60,000 nucleotides of DNA, taken from Symsagittifera roscoffensis (lineage: Eukaryota > Xenacoelomorpha > Acoela > Convolutidae). How positions within the stretch are numbered: position 1 is the stretch's first letter; every line of letters begins with the position of its first letter. Made by a program: the position numbers and the translations under genes. The stretch spans positions 10,501,206-10,561,205 of the forward strand of contig NC_087069.1 in assembly GCF_963678635.1 (NCBI RefSeq), given 5' to 3'. Positions 10,282-20,810 of this stretch are shown piece by piece. The notes under the pieces were generated by a model that ran no database searches, had not been told where the DNA came from, and was given only the letters and a program-made list of their open reading frames with translations.

Positions 10282-10816
10282 AGTGAATTTGATAAAGAGC
10301 AAAACAAACAAACGGAAAGTAGTTTGGTGGGTAATTAATTGAATTAGGCGGTAAACGAATAATTGTTTCACATGGGCGTCCCTCATGATGGAGGGACCAA
10401 TGATGGAAACTTATTTTTAGTAATTTTCAGCCAATCAGAATTGAGTAACAGATTTTTTTTGATATACCAAACATTTCGATTATAATGAAAGTCTTGATTT
10501 TCTTTTGGTTTTTTTTCCTCCAATGTGAATATTAACAATCCGACAATGTGAATAGAAAAATTACTCTAAAAAATTTGCAGGTGGGGGAAAAGGAAAAAGA
10601 GCCTTCTTTTGCTGTTGATAGTTTGTTAATAATTTCAACCAATCAGATTAGATTTATGACGCAATTTTCAAAATAGCAGAAAGATCATTTTTGGGTTGTA
10701 TAAAAGAGAAGACCAGACCTATCCTTGTCCTTGTCATTCACCAAAACTATATCACAGCAGAGATACACCATTCATACCATTCAGTTTTCGATTTTGGTGC
10801 AGTCCCCCAAATCAAC

Positions 10817-10888
10817 GGGGATGTAGCTCAGTGGTAGAGCGTCCGCTTCGCATGCGGAAGGTCTGGGGTTCGATCCCCCACATCTCCA
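10817..10888 (+). tRNA. tRNA-Ala (anticodon CGC)
   Basis: A 72-nt cloverleaf. Acceptor GGGGATG pairs with CATCTCC with one G-U, the D-arm has AGCTCAGTGGTAGAGC, the anticodon loop TTCGCAT gives CGC at 10849-10851, and the T-arm is TGGGG-TTCGATC-CCCCA. The discriminator is A; there is no intron and no encoded CCA. The A box and the B box (GGTTCGATCC) are intact, and TTTT follows at once as a Pol III terminator. An exact-looking copy lies in the other arm at 23794-23865. Confidence 0.95.
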
Positions 10889-11434
10889 TTTTATATCATA
10901 CTTTACGAAGGGTAAGTGCCGAAGCGAAGATAGATTTTTCTCGGGTACTTATTGTTCCGACTTTCGCTACGAAAGTAACGGAATATTTGTGCTCGGGGTG
11001 GGTTTTTTTTTTCATCAGACAAATTTCGACTTTTTAACTAGCCATTTTTGACGGGATTTTTTTTACCATTCAAAAGGTATTGTTGTCCTGAGCTTAAATT
11101 TGAAACGATATTTCACCTGTGATCATTTTACGTAAAGTTATGAGGGTTTAAAGATTGCCATTTTGGCCATTTTGACCAATTTGGGACAATTAACGCGCGA
11201 TATAATTCGCGATATAATTCGCGCTATTAACGCGTAAGCGGAGATTTAATCCGTCTTATAAATCGTTCCAAATTGGTTGAACGAAGCTTATTTGCCATAA
11301 TTGATTTGTTACAAGGAACGAAATCTCTCTTTTTGTACTTTATATGGCGTGTGGGGATGATTTTCATTTAAAAAAATTCAAATTTTAGAATTTTTTTTTT
11401 TCATTTTTTTTAATTCATTTAATTTTTTTATGTT

Positions 11435-11575
11435 ATTACTGCTGCTCCATAAACCTTAAAAGGCAGTCGCGAGCAGTCTTGTTGTTTTAATTCATTTAAT
11501 TTTTTTATGTTATTACTGCTGCTCCATAAACCTTAAAAGGCAGTCGCGAGCAGTCTTGGTACGAGCAGTCTTGTT
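11435..11575. repeat. Short tandem duplication in left arm
   Basis: The stretch TTATGTTATTACTGCTGCTCC through AAAAGGCAGTCGCGAGCAGTCTT appears twice in a row, about 75 bp apart. The other arm is expanded at the matching place in a different way (three copies of a 160-170-bp unit at 22167-22656). Confidence 0.65.
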
Positions 11576-11616
11576 GTTTTTGTTTCTAACAATTGACCCT
11601 GATGGCTTATGGCTTT

Positions 11617-11827
11617 GGCTCTTTTTCCTTCCCCCCCCCCACCTGCAAATTTTTACATGTAAATTTGTTGACCACATTGTCCGATTGTTATGAAAGCTTA
11701 CATACAGACTAATAATGCCACGACAAATATATTTAGTCTTCATACTCAACCTCGTAAAACCACTCGTTACACTAATAAGTTGAAACTGGCGTGAGGTGTG
11801 GGGGGGGGGGGGAGAGGAAAAAGAGCC
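11617..11827. mobile_element. G-run MITE with 8-bp target-site duplication
   Basis: A 211-bp element running from GGCTCTTTTTCCTTCCCC to GGGGAGAGGAAAAAGAGCC, with inverted ends that contain long G/C runs. It is flanked by ATGGCTTT at 11609-11616 and at 11828-11835. The same duplication (AAAGCCAT) flanks its counterpart in the right arm near 22050-22260. No coding capacity. The 8-bp duplication points to mobilisation by a hAT-like transposase, although the GGCTC end is not the usual hAT terminus. Confidence 0.75.
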
Positions 11828-12028
11828 ATGGCTTTTCCTTAAGGCTTTTCTCACCCCCCCACCCCCACCTCATATATTCATATTAATCGGACAATGTGGT
11901 CAACAAGTTTACGTGTAAAAATTTGCAGGTATGGGGAAAGGAAAAAAAGCCATTTCCCCTTACAGTTTTCCACCCCCTCGTAAAACTACAACATAAATTG
12001 TTTAGAAACTGTTCATATGGCAGTTTGT

Positions 12029-12205
12029 GGCTCTTTTCCAGTTCCCCCTTTCACAATGCAATGAAATTTGGCGTGGTGAACAAATCGACAATTCTGAACA
12101 GATTTGCTCTTCATACTTTACAGCGTAACATCACGCATTTAGCCGTAATAACACGTAAAACAAATATAAAACTCGTTATTTTGAAGGGGGGACTGGAAAA
12201 GAGCC
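12029..12205. mobile_element. G-run MITE (GGCTCTTTTCCAGT subfamily)
   Basis: From GGCTCTTTTCCAGTTCCCCC to GGGGGGACTGGAAAAGAGCC, 177 bp. The interior matches the elements at 13224-13442, 16605-16817 and 20440-20655. I see no clear target duplication, so its edges may have been altered. Confidence 0.6.
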
Positions 12206-12612
12206 GAGTAGGCTTTCAAATATTGAATTTTAGAAAAAATTAAAGTGGGGACTAGAAAATAGCCACCCTGATTTTGGTTATTGGTTGTAATTCATCGCCT
12301 ATAAGATATCATGTAATGATACGCGATTTGTCGGCTAATTGACCAACTATAATTCATAGTGTCACGGTGCCTAACAACACAATCTGGTTGGTCCAATCTG
12401 ATTGGCCGAATGCGTTTAACTGCAAGCTGTACAATGCAAAATATCGAATTACAGACAAGTAGAAGCATTAATAATCCGATAATGATTCAAGAAAAATAAC
12501 CAAAAAAATAGCATGTAGTTCTTAAACAGGGGCACAACAGCGGTTCGCCGTGATGAGCTGTACAGCTCTTGTGTTGGTCCTTTCTCGTGGATAAATGGTC
12601 TAAAGAACGAAC

Positions 12613-12933
12613 CTGCAACACTTTCTCAGCTTTCTCTCGATCTACTATTCCTTTCGCCTTCGCTACCTTATTTTTAGCCACATCCAGATCCAGTCTAAGA
12701 GTGTCCAGGGCACTTTTCTCATTAAGAGCCGCTTCCAAATCTTCAGCCAGAAATTTCTTCATCGGCTGAATGCAACATTTCTCGACTTCTCGGCCGAATC
12801 GTCGTTCGGATTTCCCGAGTTCCTTTTGCGCAGATCCAAATTGTTTTAGTCCTTGTGTATAAGTTGACGCAGCGTTGTCGATTTCGACCGCAGCTGATTC
12901 TAAATTAGAGCCAAATCGCTCTGTGTTGGTCAT
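12613..12933 (-). pseudogene. Left-arm copy of BAR gene exon 1 (no matching exon 2)
   Basis: Encodes the same 107 residues as exon 1 at 20946-21266, starting at an ATG at 12933 and keeping the GT donor at 12612-12611. In this orientation the transcript would run left, away from the only complete exon 2 at 27844, and no exon 2 is seen in 1-12.6 kb. It is a partial gene copy made by the inverted duplication. Unspliced read-through adds about 40 unrelated residues. The identical translation suggests that the duplication is recent or that the arms are kept alike by gene conversion. Confidence 0.75.
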
Positions 12934-13068
12934 TTTCTCTGGTTTCTAAAACATGTCAGTGGTATGGTTGGTTGATTGGTATTAATTCATTGCTCTTCAG
13001 TTCTTTTGGTTCATTCATACGTTTGTTTCATTTCAGAACGAATAAAATGAACCACTTGTTGATTTATA

Positions 13069-13140
13069 TCCCAGTTGGTCTAGCGGTTAGGATTTCTGGC
13101 TTTCACCCAGGAGGCCCGGGTTCGACTCCCGGACTGGGAA
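13069..13140 (+). tRNA. tRNA-Glu (anticodon UUC)
   Basis: A 72-nt cloverleaf. Acceptor TCCCAGT pairs with ACTGGGA, the D-arm has TGGTCTAGCGGTTAGG, the anticodon loop CTTTCAC gives TTC at 13102-13104, and the T-arm is CCGGG-TTCGACT-CCCGG. Very close to the usual animal tRNA-Glu. No intron, no encoded CCA; TTTT at 13144-13147 can terminate Pol III. It lies 136 bp from the ATG of the BAR exon copy, divergently transcribed. Confidence 0.95.
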
Positions 13141-13223
13141 GATTTTGTTCTTTAAAACAAAATTGGAATAAAATATTCAATCTTTAGTTTGGAAAAGTTC
13201 ACTTTCAGTCTAGATGACCTTTT

Positions 13224-13442
13224 GGCTCTTTTCCAGTCCCCCCTTTTCAAAATACCGAGTTTTATGTTTGATTTACGTGTTATTACGGCTAAATGCGAGA
13301 TGTTACGCTGTAAAGTATGAAGAACAAATCTGTTCACAGTTGTCGATTTGTTCACCACGCCAAATTTCATTGCATTATGTCAACGTTAAAGAAGCTTTTC
13401 AAAATTAAATTTGAAAGGGGGGGGGGGGACTGGAAAAGAGCC
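13224..13442. mobile_element. G-run MITE (GGCTCTTTTCCAGT subfamily)
   Basis: 219 bp from GGCTCTTTTCCAGTCCCCCC to GGGGGGACTGGAAAAGAGCC. The flanks GACCTTTT and AACTTTTT agree at 6 of 8 positions and could be a worn target duplication. Copies recur in the arm partner and in the central repeats. Confidence 0.6.
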
Positions 13443-13680
13443 AACTTTTTTTGCATATTTTGGAGGCATAAACATATCGGCTGTCTGTCTTCAAGGAGAC
13501 GAGCTCGCAGATAATTCTAATTTCGCTTTTCATCATTAGCTTTCTTTGCAAAACTTTTGATGGATCAAAGCGCATATGGCATAAATTTGCGGCGCATAAT
13601 TAAGTTATCTTCTGCATATATGCAGAATTTTGCAGAAAACCGACAATTTTTGGGCTCTTTCTGTTAAACGGTGACCGGCA

Positions 13681-13880
13681 AACAAGACGACGGGACATTA
13701 GGACGACGAGAACCGTTTTGATGGGACTTTAAGACAACGCTACATTCAATTCTGCACATTGTATTTCTGAGAAATTTAAACCGCTTAATTCTATCTATGC
13801 TCATTTTACATGTTTATTAACTCCTATTTGTCGTCTCAATGTCTTGTCGTCCTGATGGCCTGTCGTCTGATTGGGTCTTA
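13681..13880. mobile_element. Inverted-repeat element with GACGACA motifs
   Basis: Left end AACAAGACGACGGGACATTAG and right end CTGATGGCCTGTCGTCTGAT carry inverted runs of the motif GACGACA(A/G), repeated two or three times on each side of about 100 bp of unique sequence. No coding capacity. Copies lie in the central repeats (about 18490-18670 and 20030-20210). Confidence 0.45.
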
Positions 13881-14167
13881 TGCACTAAACTGCTCAAAAT
13901 AAGTATTGCTAAATGGTCCGGCATTTCTAATTAAAATTCGAAGCAGATAAAACTGGTGGCCGAAATAGCCAAAATTATAAACTTTTATTCTGCTGAAGCC
14001 ATTTTACGAACTTTCTCTGGATCTTGTTAACTATTCCCCTCCCCCCTCATGAAACCTTGTAACGACTCTCCCCCCCCCCCCCATCAGTTAAGCGTATTCG
14101 AAGTTTGTACCTTGTGAACTATTTCACCCCTGTTGCAATAGGGGGGGGGGGGTAGTTAACAAGACCC

Positions 14168-14367
14168 NNNNNNNNNNNNNNNNNNNNNNNNNNNNNNNNN
14201 NNNNNNNNNNNNNNNNNNNNNNNNNNNNNNNNNNNNNNNNNNNNNNNNNNNNNNNNNNNNNNNNNNNNNNNNNNNNNNNNNNNNNNNNNNNNNNNNNNNN
14301 NNNNNNNNNNNNNNNNNNNNNNNNNNNNNNNNNNNNNNNNNNNNNNNNNNNNNNNNNNNNNNNNNNN
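14168..14367. other. Assembly gap (200 N)
   Basis: Exactly 200 undetermined bases between the inner end of the left palindrome arm and the retrotransposon. The round length suggests a scaffolding gap, so true distance and content are unknown, including any 5' part of the retrotransposon. Confidence 0.98.
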
Positions 14368-14368
14368 G

Positions 14369-16357
14369 GTGAATGAACACCTCGGTCAAGTCTTTCCTGT
14401 TAGAACAAAACACAGGATGTCACTCCCACCGTGGATAACTCCGGAAACATCAAACATGATTAAGAGAATGAACACCGCGAAGAAAAAGTTCCCTAGTGAA
14501 AGCCCAAAATTGAAATTTATGTCCGAAAATTGCGACAAAGCAGTTGAAGATGACAAGTCACAGTATGAAACATTGTTATCCAATGGCAGATCTACATCAG
14601 CACTTTTCAAGTATTTTCGCTCATTTACTAAAGGAACCCTACCATCCGTGATGAAATATAACGACCATGAAGCAACAAATGACCAAGAAAAAGCAAATCT
14701 CTTTGCTGATTTCTTTCAAGATATGTACATTAGTTCCAGTGATATTCCAGTACTCAATGACAATGAACCAAGTATCTACCCTATCATAACCGATTTTGAT
14801 CTATCAGATTCAAGAATCTCATCAGTCTGCGAAAAGTTAGACGTTACCAAATCTAGATGAATTGATTCACTGCCTCCGATTTTATTCAGAAATTGCCCAT
14901 CAATAAGACACTCTCTTTATCAGATTTTCTACAAAATGAAACAAACAGCAAAGTTTCCTGACCAGTGGAAAAGGTCTCATTTATCCCCTATTCACAAAAA
15001 AGGGAACAAGAGTTTGGTTAAAAATTATAGACCAGTGTCATTATTATCAGTTGCCTCAAAAATTTTTGAACGATGCCTTTTTGACTCACTATACGTGCAC
15101 TATGAACCCTTTTTGCATCAGTCTCAGTATGGGTTCCGCAGAAAGCGTTCATGTATTTTACAGCTAATCGAGTATATGGATATAATATATGAAGCCTTCG
15201 ATAATGGCAAACAACTTGATGTTATATACACTGATTTCGAAAAGGCTTTTGACCGAGTAGACCATGGGTTGCTCATGAGAAAGCTTCACTTGACGGGAGT
15301 TCGTGGCAAACTATTGAGTTTAATATCATCTTACCTTTCATCAAGATATCAAATAGTGAAGGTTGGAGATAATGTTTCCTATGAATTTCCAGTTACGAGT
15401 GGTGTCCCGCAAGGCTCAATTCTAGGGCCTTTGTTGTTCTTAGTATTTATCAACGACCTTCCTTCATTGAGTAATTTTTCGACACCCTTACTAGCCGCTG
15501 ATGACGCAAAGTTTATTTACACGCTTAGTGATACAGCTTCCTTATTTCAAAACGAGTTAGATACAATCTTTGAATGGTCGATCATCAACAACATGCCTTT
15601 CAATGTCACGAAATGCAACCACTTAACCTTTAATGCCAAATCTATGAATACATACTTCTTTGACGGAAATCCAATCCCCCGGAGTACTAGCCAAAAAGAC
15701 CTCGGTTTAGTAATATCTGAGACAATGAACTGGCTTCCACACATTAAGCAAGCTGCGAATAAAGCCAACTCTGTACTTTACCTGATTAAACGAAACTCCG
15801 CAAGTCTTCAAACCGTTACAAAATTGAACCTTTACAAAAGCATGGTTTTACCTATACTTATCTATGGTTCACCTGCGTTTTCTTTAAACAGAGGTGGAAT
15901 GCGTTTAATTGAAAGCGTACAGAAACGTTTTTGCAAATGGGCTCTAGGTAACGAAGTTTCATACAAAGATTGCTTAATAAAGCTCAATATTTTACCTATT
16001 CCTTACTACCTACAGTTGGTCGATCTACTAACTTTAGCTAAGATTTTGAACGGAACATACAATTTTGACTGCGCCTCCAAATTTTTGAACACTTCCCCGT
16101 TATATTTCACCCGATCTGCTGGTGCTTCTCTGTTTCAGTGCGCGCGCCCGATGAAGGAAGTGGCAGAACAGAATTTTTGGTTCAGAGCAAGACGGCTGGC
16201 TAACCTATGTCCCATCAAGTTGAACGAATTTGGACTGAAGAACAAGCTCCTGACATGGATGTGGATTGTCTTTGTGAAAAGTTTCTCTGAAAGCAACTTA
16301 TGCAGCTGGAAGACTTATTGCGACTGTACAACCTGTAGACTTCTCGTAAACACCTGA
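14369..16357 (+). pseudogene. Non-LTR retrotransposon reverse transcriptase (jockey/CR1-like), one in-frame stop
   Basis: One reading frame of 663 codons, interrupted only by TGA at 14858-14860 where relatives of the family usually have a glycine codon. Reverse-transcriptase motifs are in order: NYRPVSLLSVASKIFE, QYGFRRKRSC, DFEKAFDRVDH, SGVPQGSILGPLLF and the catalytic box at 15494-15505, which reads AADD instead of the usual FADD/YADD. Both catalytic aspartates of that box are kept. A thumb and C-terminal region follow with no obvious RNase H. The apurinic endonuclease expected upstream is missing, lost in the N gap or truncated. The element ends in a (TAA)n tail at 16409-16431. It sits inside the palindrome, joined on its right to arm-type sequence. 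Confidence 0.85.
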
Positions 16358-16408
16358 TCAACTGTCTCTGAACGGGGGCAACCCCTTGCGTTTATACGCT
16401 AAATTCCT

Positions 16409-16431
16409 TATAATAATAATAATAATAATAT
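16409..16431. repeat. (TAA)n tail of the non-LTR element
   Basis: About seven TAA/ATA units directly after the retrotransposon's 3' sequence and directly before arm sequence (TGCAGAAGATAAC). A short microsatellite 3' end is typical of several non-LTR clades. Confidence 0.75.
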
Positions 16432-16896
16432 GCAGAAGATAACTTAATTATGCGCCGCAAATTTATGCCATATGCGCTTTGATCCATCAAAAGTTTTGCA
16501 AAGAAAGCTAATGATGAAAAGCGAAATTAGAATTATCTGCGAGCTGTGTCCTTGAAGACAGACAGCCGATATGTTTATGCCTCTAAAAATGCAAAAAAAA
16601 AGTTGGCTCTTTTCCAGTCCCCCCTTTTCAAATTTAATTTTGAAAAGCTTCTTTAACGTTGACATAATGCAATGAAATTTGGCGTGGTGAACAAATCGAC
16701 AACTGTGAACAGATTTGTTCTTCATACTTTACAGCGTAACATCACGCATTTAGCCGTAAAAACACGTAAATCAAACATAAAACTCGGTATTTTGAAAAGG
16801 GGGGACTGGAAAAGAGCCAAAAGGTAGACTGAAAGTGAACGTTCCCAAACTGAAGATTGTATATTTTATTCCAATTTTGTTTTAAAGAACAAAAGC

Positions 16897-16968
16897 TTCC
16901 CAGTCCGGGAGTCCAACCCGGGCCTCCTGGGTGAAAGCCAGAAATCCTAACCGCTAGACCAACTGGGA
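16897..16968 (-). pseudogene. tRNA-Glu(UUC) copy with T-loop mutation
   Basis: 72 nt, identical to the other two tRNA-Glu copies except that the T-loop TTCGA reads TTGGA. The change falls at tRNA position 56, which normally pairs with G19 to hold the elbow together, and lies inside the B box. It probably reduces transcription and folding, so it is called a pseudogene. Confidence 0.75.
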
Positions 16969-17103
16969 TATGATTCCACTAGTGCTTCATTTTATTGGTT
17001 CTAAGCTGAAACAAACGTATGAATGAACCAAAAGAACTGAAGAGCAATGAATTAATACCAATCAACCAACCATACCACTGACATGTTTTAGAAACCAGAG
17101 AAA

Positions 17104-17223
17104 ATGACCAACACAGAGCGATTTGGCGCTAATTTAGAATCAGCTGCGTTGGAAATTGACAACGCTGCGTCAACTTATACACAAGGACTAAAACAATTCG
17201 GATCTGCGCAAAAGGAACTCGGT
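17104..17223 (+). pseudogene. Truncated, diverged BAR exon 1 fragment
   Basis: Encodes the first 40 residues of the BAR protein with changes relative to the intact exon (GSNLESAAVE becomes GANLESAALE), then breaks off into unrelated sequence. No donor site remains. It marks the end of the third arm copy. Confidence 0.8.
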
Positions 17224-17224
17224 T

Positions 17225-17424
17225 ACTTGTTGTTCCATTTAAATTTTTTCTGCGTAACTATGATATTTTTATAACTTTTTTATGTTACTCAAAAACTGAA
17301 TTTTTCGTTCCTTTCAACAATTTTGTTAACTTATTAGAAACTTTGGGGTGTGGCTTAAGGTGGCGGAAGGGGCTGGGTTCAGGTCGTGGGGGGGTTTGTT
17401 CAGGTGGAGGGAGTTCAGTGGGGG
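17225..17424. other. Unique spacer with G-runs
   Basis: AT-rich, then G-rich sequence (TGGGGTGTGG, GTGGGGGGG) between the broken BAR fragment and the 1.53-kb tandem units. No gene seen; Pro-rich minus-strand frames here are translations of the G-runs. Confidence 0.5.
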
Positions 17425-18953
17425 GGGGGGCAAAGGGGCAAACGTTCGGGGGGGGGGGGGGTGGGGAGAGCTTAACTGAATCTTTTTGCAATTTGAGTTT
17501 AAGTTTTGAAATAGATTAGGCCGTACACTCGCTTTGCAAATTTTGCGCATAAATCACTTGATAATTGCAGAAATTCTTGCAAAACTTTGCACGACGCGCG
17601 AAACAAAAATTAAGTGGAAAAAAAATCCATTTTAATGTGATTTCCTACTTATTATAAAATCCAATATGATGGACTCGAAATGAATTATAATGAATTTTGT
17701 TTCGGCGAGAAAAAATGGATTTAAATCCATTTTCAGTACAATTTTGTTGTCTGAACGTAACATGGGAATCGATAATTTTTACAACACTTTAGACCACAAA
17801 AATCCATTATAATCAATTTGTTTTCACTTTTCTTAAATGAGGGCTTTTAGCCTTTCAAATTCATTCAACATGTTCAGGCATCTCAATCAAAACTTCCAGC
17901 AGATAAAAATAATAGCCGAAATTGCCAAAATATTAAACTTTGTCTAAAAGTTTGTTAAAATTTTGCCCGGACAGGAAAAAGGGACCAAGTTAACCGAGCA
18001 TTTTACATGCAGCGCTTAGCAAATTTAATTTAAATTAAGCACTGGGGTGGAGGATCTTAACTTGGTCTATTTGGGGGAGAGGCTGTTAACTTGATCCGGA
18101 GGCTGATTGGCTGAAAATTCCCAACGTAGAACCAAGTTAACATCCTCCCCCCTAGTTTAGGGGGGAGGATTTTAACTTGGTCCGATCCGGAAGAAGGGTT
18201 CTTGTTAACTACCCCCCCCCCCCCTATTGCAACAGGGGTGAAATAGTTCACAAGGTACAAACTTCGAATACGCTTAACTGATGGGGGGGAGATTCGTTAC
18301 AAGGTTTCATGAGGGGGGAGGGGAAATAGTTAACAAGATCCAGAGAAAGTTCGTAAAATGGCTTCAGCAGAATAAAAGTTTATAATTTTGGTTATTTCGG
18401 CCACCAGTTTTATCTGCTTCGAATTTTAATTGAAATGCCGGACCATTTAGCCAATACTTATTTTTGGCCGTTTAGTGCATAAGACCCAATCGGACGACAG
18501 GCCATCAGGACGACAAGACATTGAGACGACAAATAGGAGTTAATAAACATGTAAAATGAGCAAGATAGAATTTAAGCGGTTTAAATTTCTCAGAAATACA
18601 ATGTGCAGAATTGAGTGTAGCCCATCAAAACGGTTCTCGTCGTCCTAATGTCCTGTCGTCTTGTTTGCCGGTCACCGTTTAACAGAAAGACCCCAAAAAT
18701 TGTCGGGTTTTCTGCAAAATTCTGCATATATGCAGAAGATAACTTAATTATGCGCCGCAAATTTATGCCATATGCGCTTTGATCCATCAAAAGTTTTGCA
18801 AAGAAAGCTAATGATGAAAAGCGAAACTAGAATTATCTGCGAGCTGTGTCCTTGAAGACAGACAGCCGATATGTTTATGCCTCTAAAAATGCAAAAAAAA
18901 AGTTGGCTCTTTTCCAGTCCCCCCCTTTCAAATTTAATTTTGAAAAGCTTCTT
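17425..18953. repeat. 1.53-kb tandem unit, copy 1
   Basis: Starts at GGCAAACGTTCGGGG and matches 18956-20480 with an offset of 1529-1537 bp. It holds two G-run palindromic elements: about 17982-18183 with ends GGACCAAGTTAA and TTAACTTGGTCC, and about 18196-18342 with ends related to GGATCTTGTTAACTA. It also carries the GACGACA element and the left part of a GGCTCTTTTCC MITE. The copy ends inside that MITE, where copy 2 begins. Not coding. Confidence 0.85.
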
Positions 18954-18955
18954 TT

Positions 18956-20480
18956 GAGGCAAACGTTCGGGGGGGGGGGGGGGAAGGGGTGGGGAGAGCT
19001 TAACTGAATCTTTTTGCAATTTGAGTTTAAGTTTTGAAATAGATTAGGCCGTACACTCGCTTTGCAAATTTTGCGCATAAATCACTTGATAATTGCAGAA
19101 ATTCTTGCAAAACTTTGCACGACGCGCGAAACAAAAATTAAGTGGAAAAAAAATCAATTTTAATGTGATTTCCTACTTATTATAAAATCCAATATAATGG
19201 ACTCGAAATGAATTATAATGAATTTTGTTTCGGCGAGAAAAAATGGATTTAAATCCATTTTCAGTACAATTTTGTTGTCTGAACGTAACATGGGAATCGA
19301 TAATTTTTACAACACTTTAGACCACAAAAATCCATTATAATCAATTTGTTTTCACTTTTCTTAAATGAGGGCTTTTAGCCTTTCAAATTCATTCAACATG
19401 TTCAGGCATCTCAATCAAAACTTCCAGCAGATAAAAAATAATAGCCGAAATTGCCAAAATATTAAACTTTGTCTAAAAGTTTGTTAAAATTTTGCCCGGT
19501 CAGGAAAAAGGGACCAAGTTAACCGAGCATTTTACATGCAGCGCTTAGCAAATTTAATTTAAATTAAGCGCTGGGGTGGAGGATCTTAACTTGGTCTATT
19601 TGGGGGGGAGGCTGTTAACTTGATCCGGAGGCTGATTGGCTGAAAATTCCCAACGTAGAACCAAGTTAACATCCTCCCCCCTAGTTTAGGGGGGAGGATT
19701 TTAACTTGGTCCGATCCGGAAGAAGGGTTCTTGTTAACTACCCCCCCCCCCCCCCCCCCTATTGCAACAGGGGTGAAATAGTTCACAAGGTACAAACTTC
19801 GAATACGCTTAACTGATGGGGGGGAGATTCGTTACAAGGTTTCATGGGGGGGGGAGGGGAAATAGTTAACAAGATCCAGAGAAAGTTCGTAAAATGGCTT
19901 CAGCAGAATAAAAGTTTATAATTTTGGTTATTTCGGCCACCAGTTTTATCTGCTTCGAATTTTAATTGAAATGCCGGACCATTTAGCCAATACTTATTTT
20001 TGGCCGTTTAGTGCATAAGACCCAATCAGACGACAGGCCATCAGGACGACAAGACATTGAGACGACAAATAGGAGTTAATAAACATGTAAAATGAGCAAG
20101 ATAGAATTTAAGCGGTTTAAATTTCTCAGAAATACAATGTGCAGAATTGAGTGTAGCCCATCAAAACGGTTCTCGTCGTCCTAATGTCCTGTCGTCTTGT
20201 TTGCCGGTCACCGTTTAACAGAAAGAGCCCAAAAATTGTCGGGTTTTCTGCAAAATTCTGCATATATGCAGAAGATAACTTAATTATGCGCCGCAAATTT
20301 ATGCCATATGCGCTTTGATCCATCAAAAGTTTTGCAAAGAAAGCTAATGATGAAAAGCGAAATTAGAATTATCTGCGAGCTGTCTCCTTGAAGACAGACA
20401 GCCGATATGTTTATGCCTCCAAAAATGCAAAAAAAAGTTGGCTCTTTTCCAGTCCCCCCCCCTTTCAAATTTAATTTTGA
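18956..20480. repeat. 1.53-kb tandem unit, copy 2 (runs into the right arm)
   Basis: Same contents and order as copy 1; differences are mainly G/C-run lengths (for example 18 C at about 19741) and scattered substitutions. From 19735 onward it is also the partner of the left palindrome arm, so the tandem duplication happened within arm-type sequence. Confidence 0.85.
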
Positions 20481-20738
20481 AAAGCTTCTTTAACGTTGAC
20501 ATAATGCAATGAAATTTGGCGTGGTGAACAAATCGACAACTGTGAACAGATTTGTTCTTCATACTTTACAGCGTAACATCTCGCATTTAGCCGTAATAAC
20601 ACGTAAATCAAACATAAAACTCGGTATTTTGAAAAGGGGGGACTGGAAAAGAGCCAAAAGGTCATCTAGACTGAAAGTGAACTTTTCCAAACTAAAGATT
20701 GAATATTTTATTCCAATTTTGTTTTAAAGAACAAAATC

Positions 20739-20810
20739 TTCCCAGTCCGGGAGTCGAACCCGGGCCTCCTGGGTGAAAGCCAGAAATCCTAACCGCTAGA
20801 CCAACTGGGA
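20739..20810 (-). tRNA. tRNA-Glu (anticodon UUC)
   Basis: Perfect reverse complement of the 13069-13140 gene, with intact stems, T-loop and B box. On the minus strand it is followed by a T-run within a few bases. It lies 136 bp upstream of the BAR start codon in the opposite orientation. Confidence 0.95.

Larger units (their letters stand above)
8757..14167. repeat. Left arm of large inverted repeat
   Basis: This segment is the reverse complement of 19735-25938. Paired landmarks are tRNA-Ala (10817-10888 and 23794-23865), BAR exon 1 (12613-12933 and 20946-21266) and tRNA-Glu (13069-13140 and 20739-20810). The BAR exon copies translate identically. The outer boundary is near 8757/25938, and the inner end of this arm is cut by the run of N at 14168. 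The arm is shorter than its partner because the partner has extra tandem copies. Confidence 0.9.
16432..17224. repeat. Third, partial copy of the palindrome arm
   Basis: Matches 20267-21063 in the same orientation: the TGCAGAAGATAAC border, a G-run MITE (about 16605-16817), the tRNA-Glu copy and the start of BAR exon 1. It stops abruptly inside exon 1 at GGAACTCGG. It is more diverged than the two arms are from each other, with changes in the tRNA and in the coding part, so it is probably older or not under gene conversion. Confidence 0.85.

Noticed and set aside
11192-11240. GCGATATAATTCGCG palindromes as an origin or binding site
   Set aside because: Suggestive symmetry, but no neighbouring feature supports a function and the copies simply follow the arm duplications.
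16897-16968. tRNA-derived SINE head
   Set aside because: The copy sits inside a larger copy of the arm with the same flanks; there is no SINE body or tail.
17285-17550. Proline-rich minus-strand frames
   Set aside because: They are translations of G/C runs and show no other coding character.
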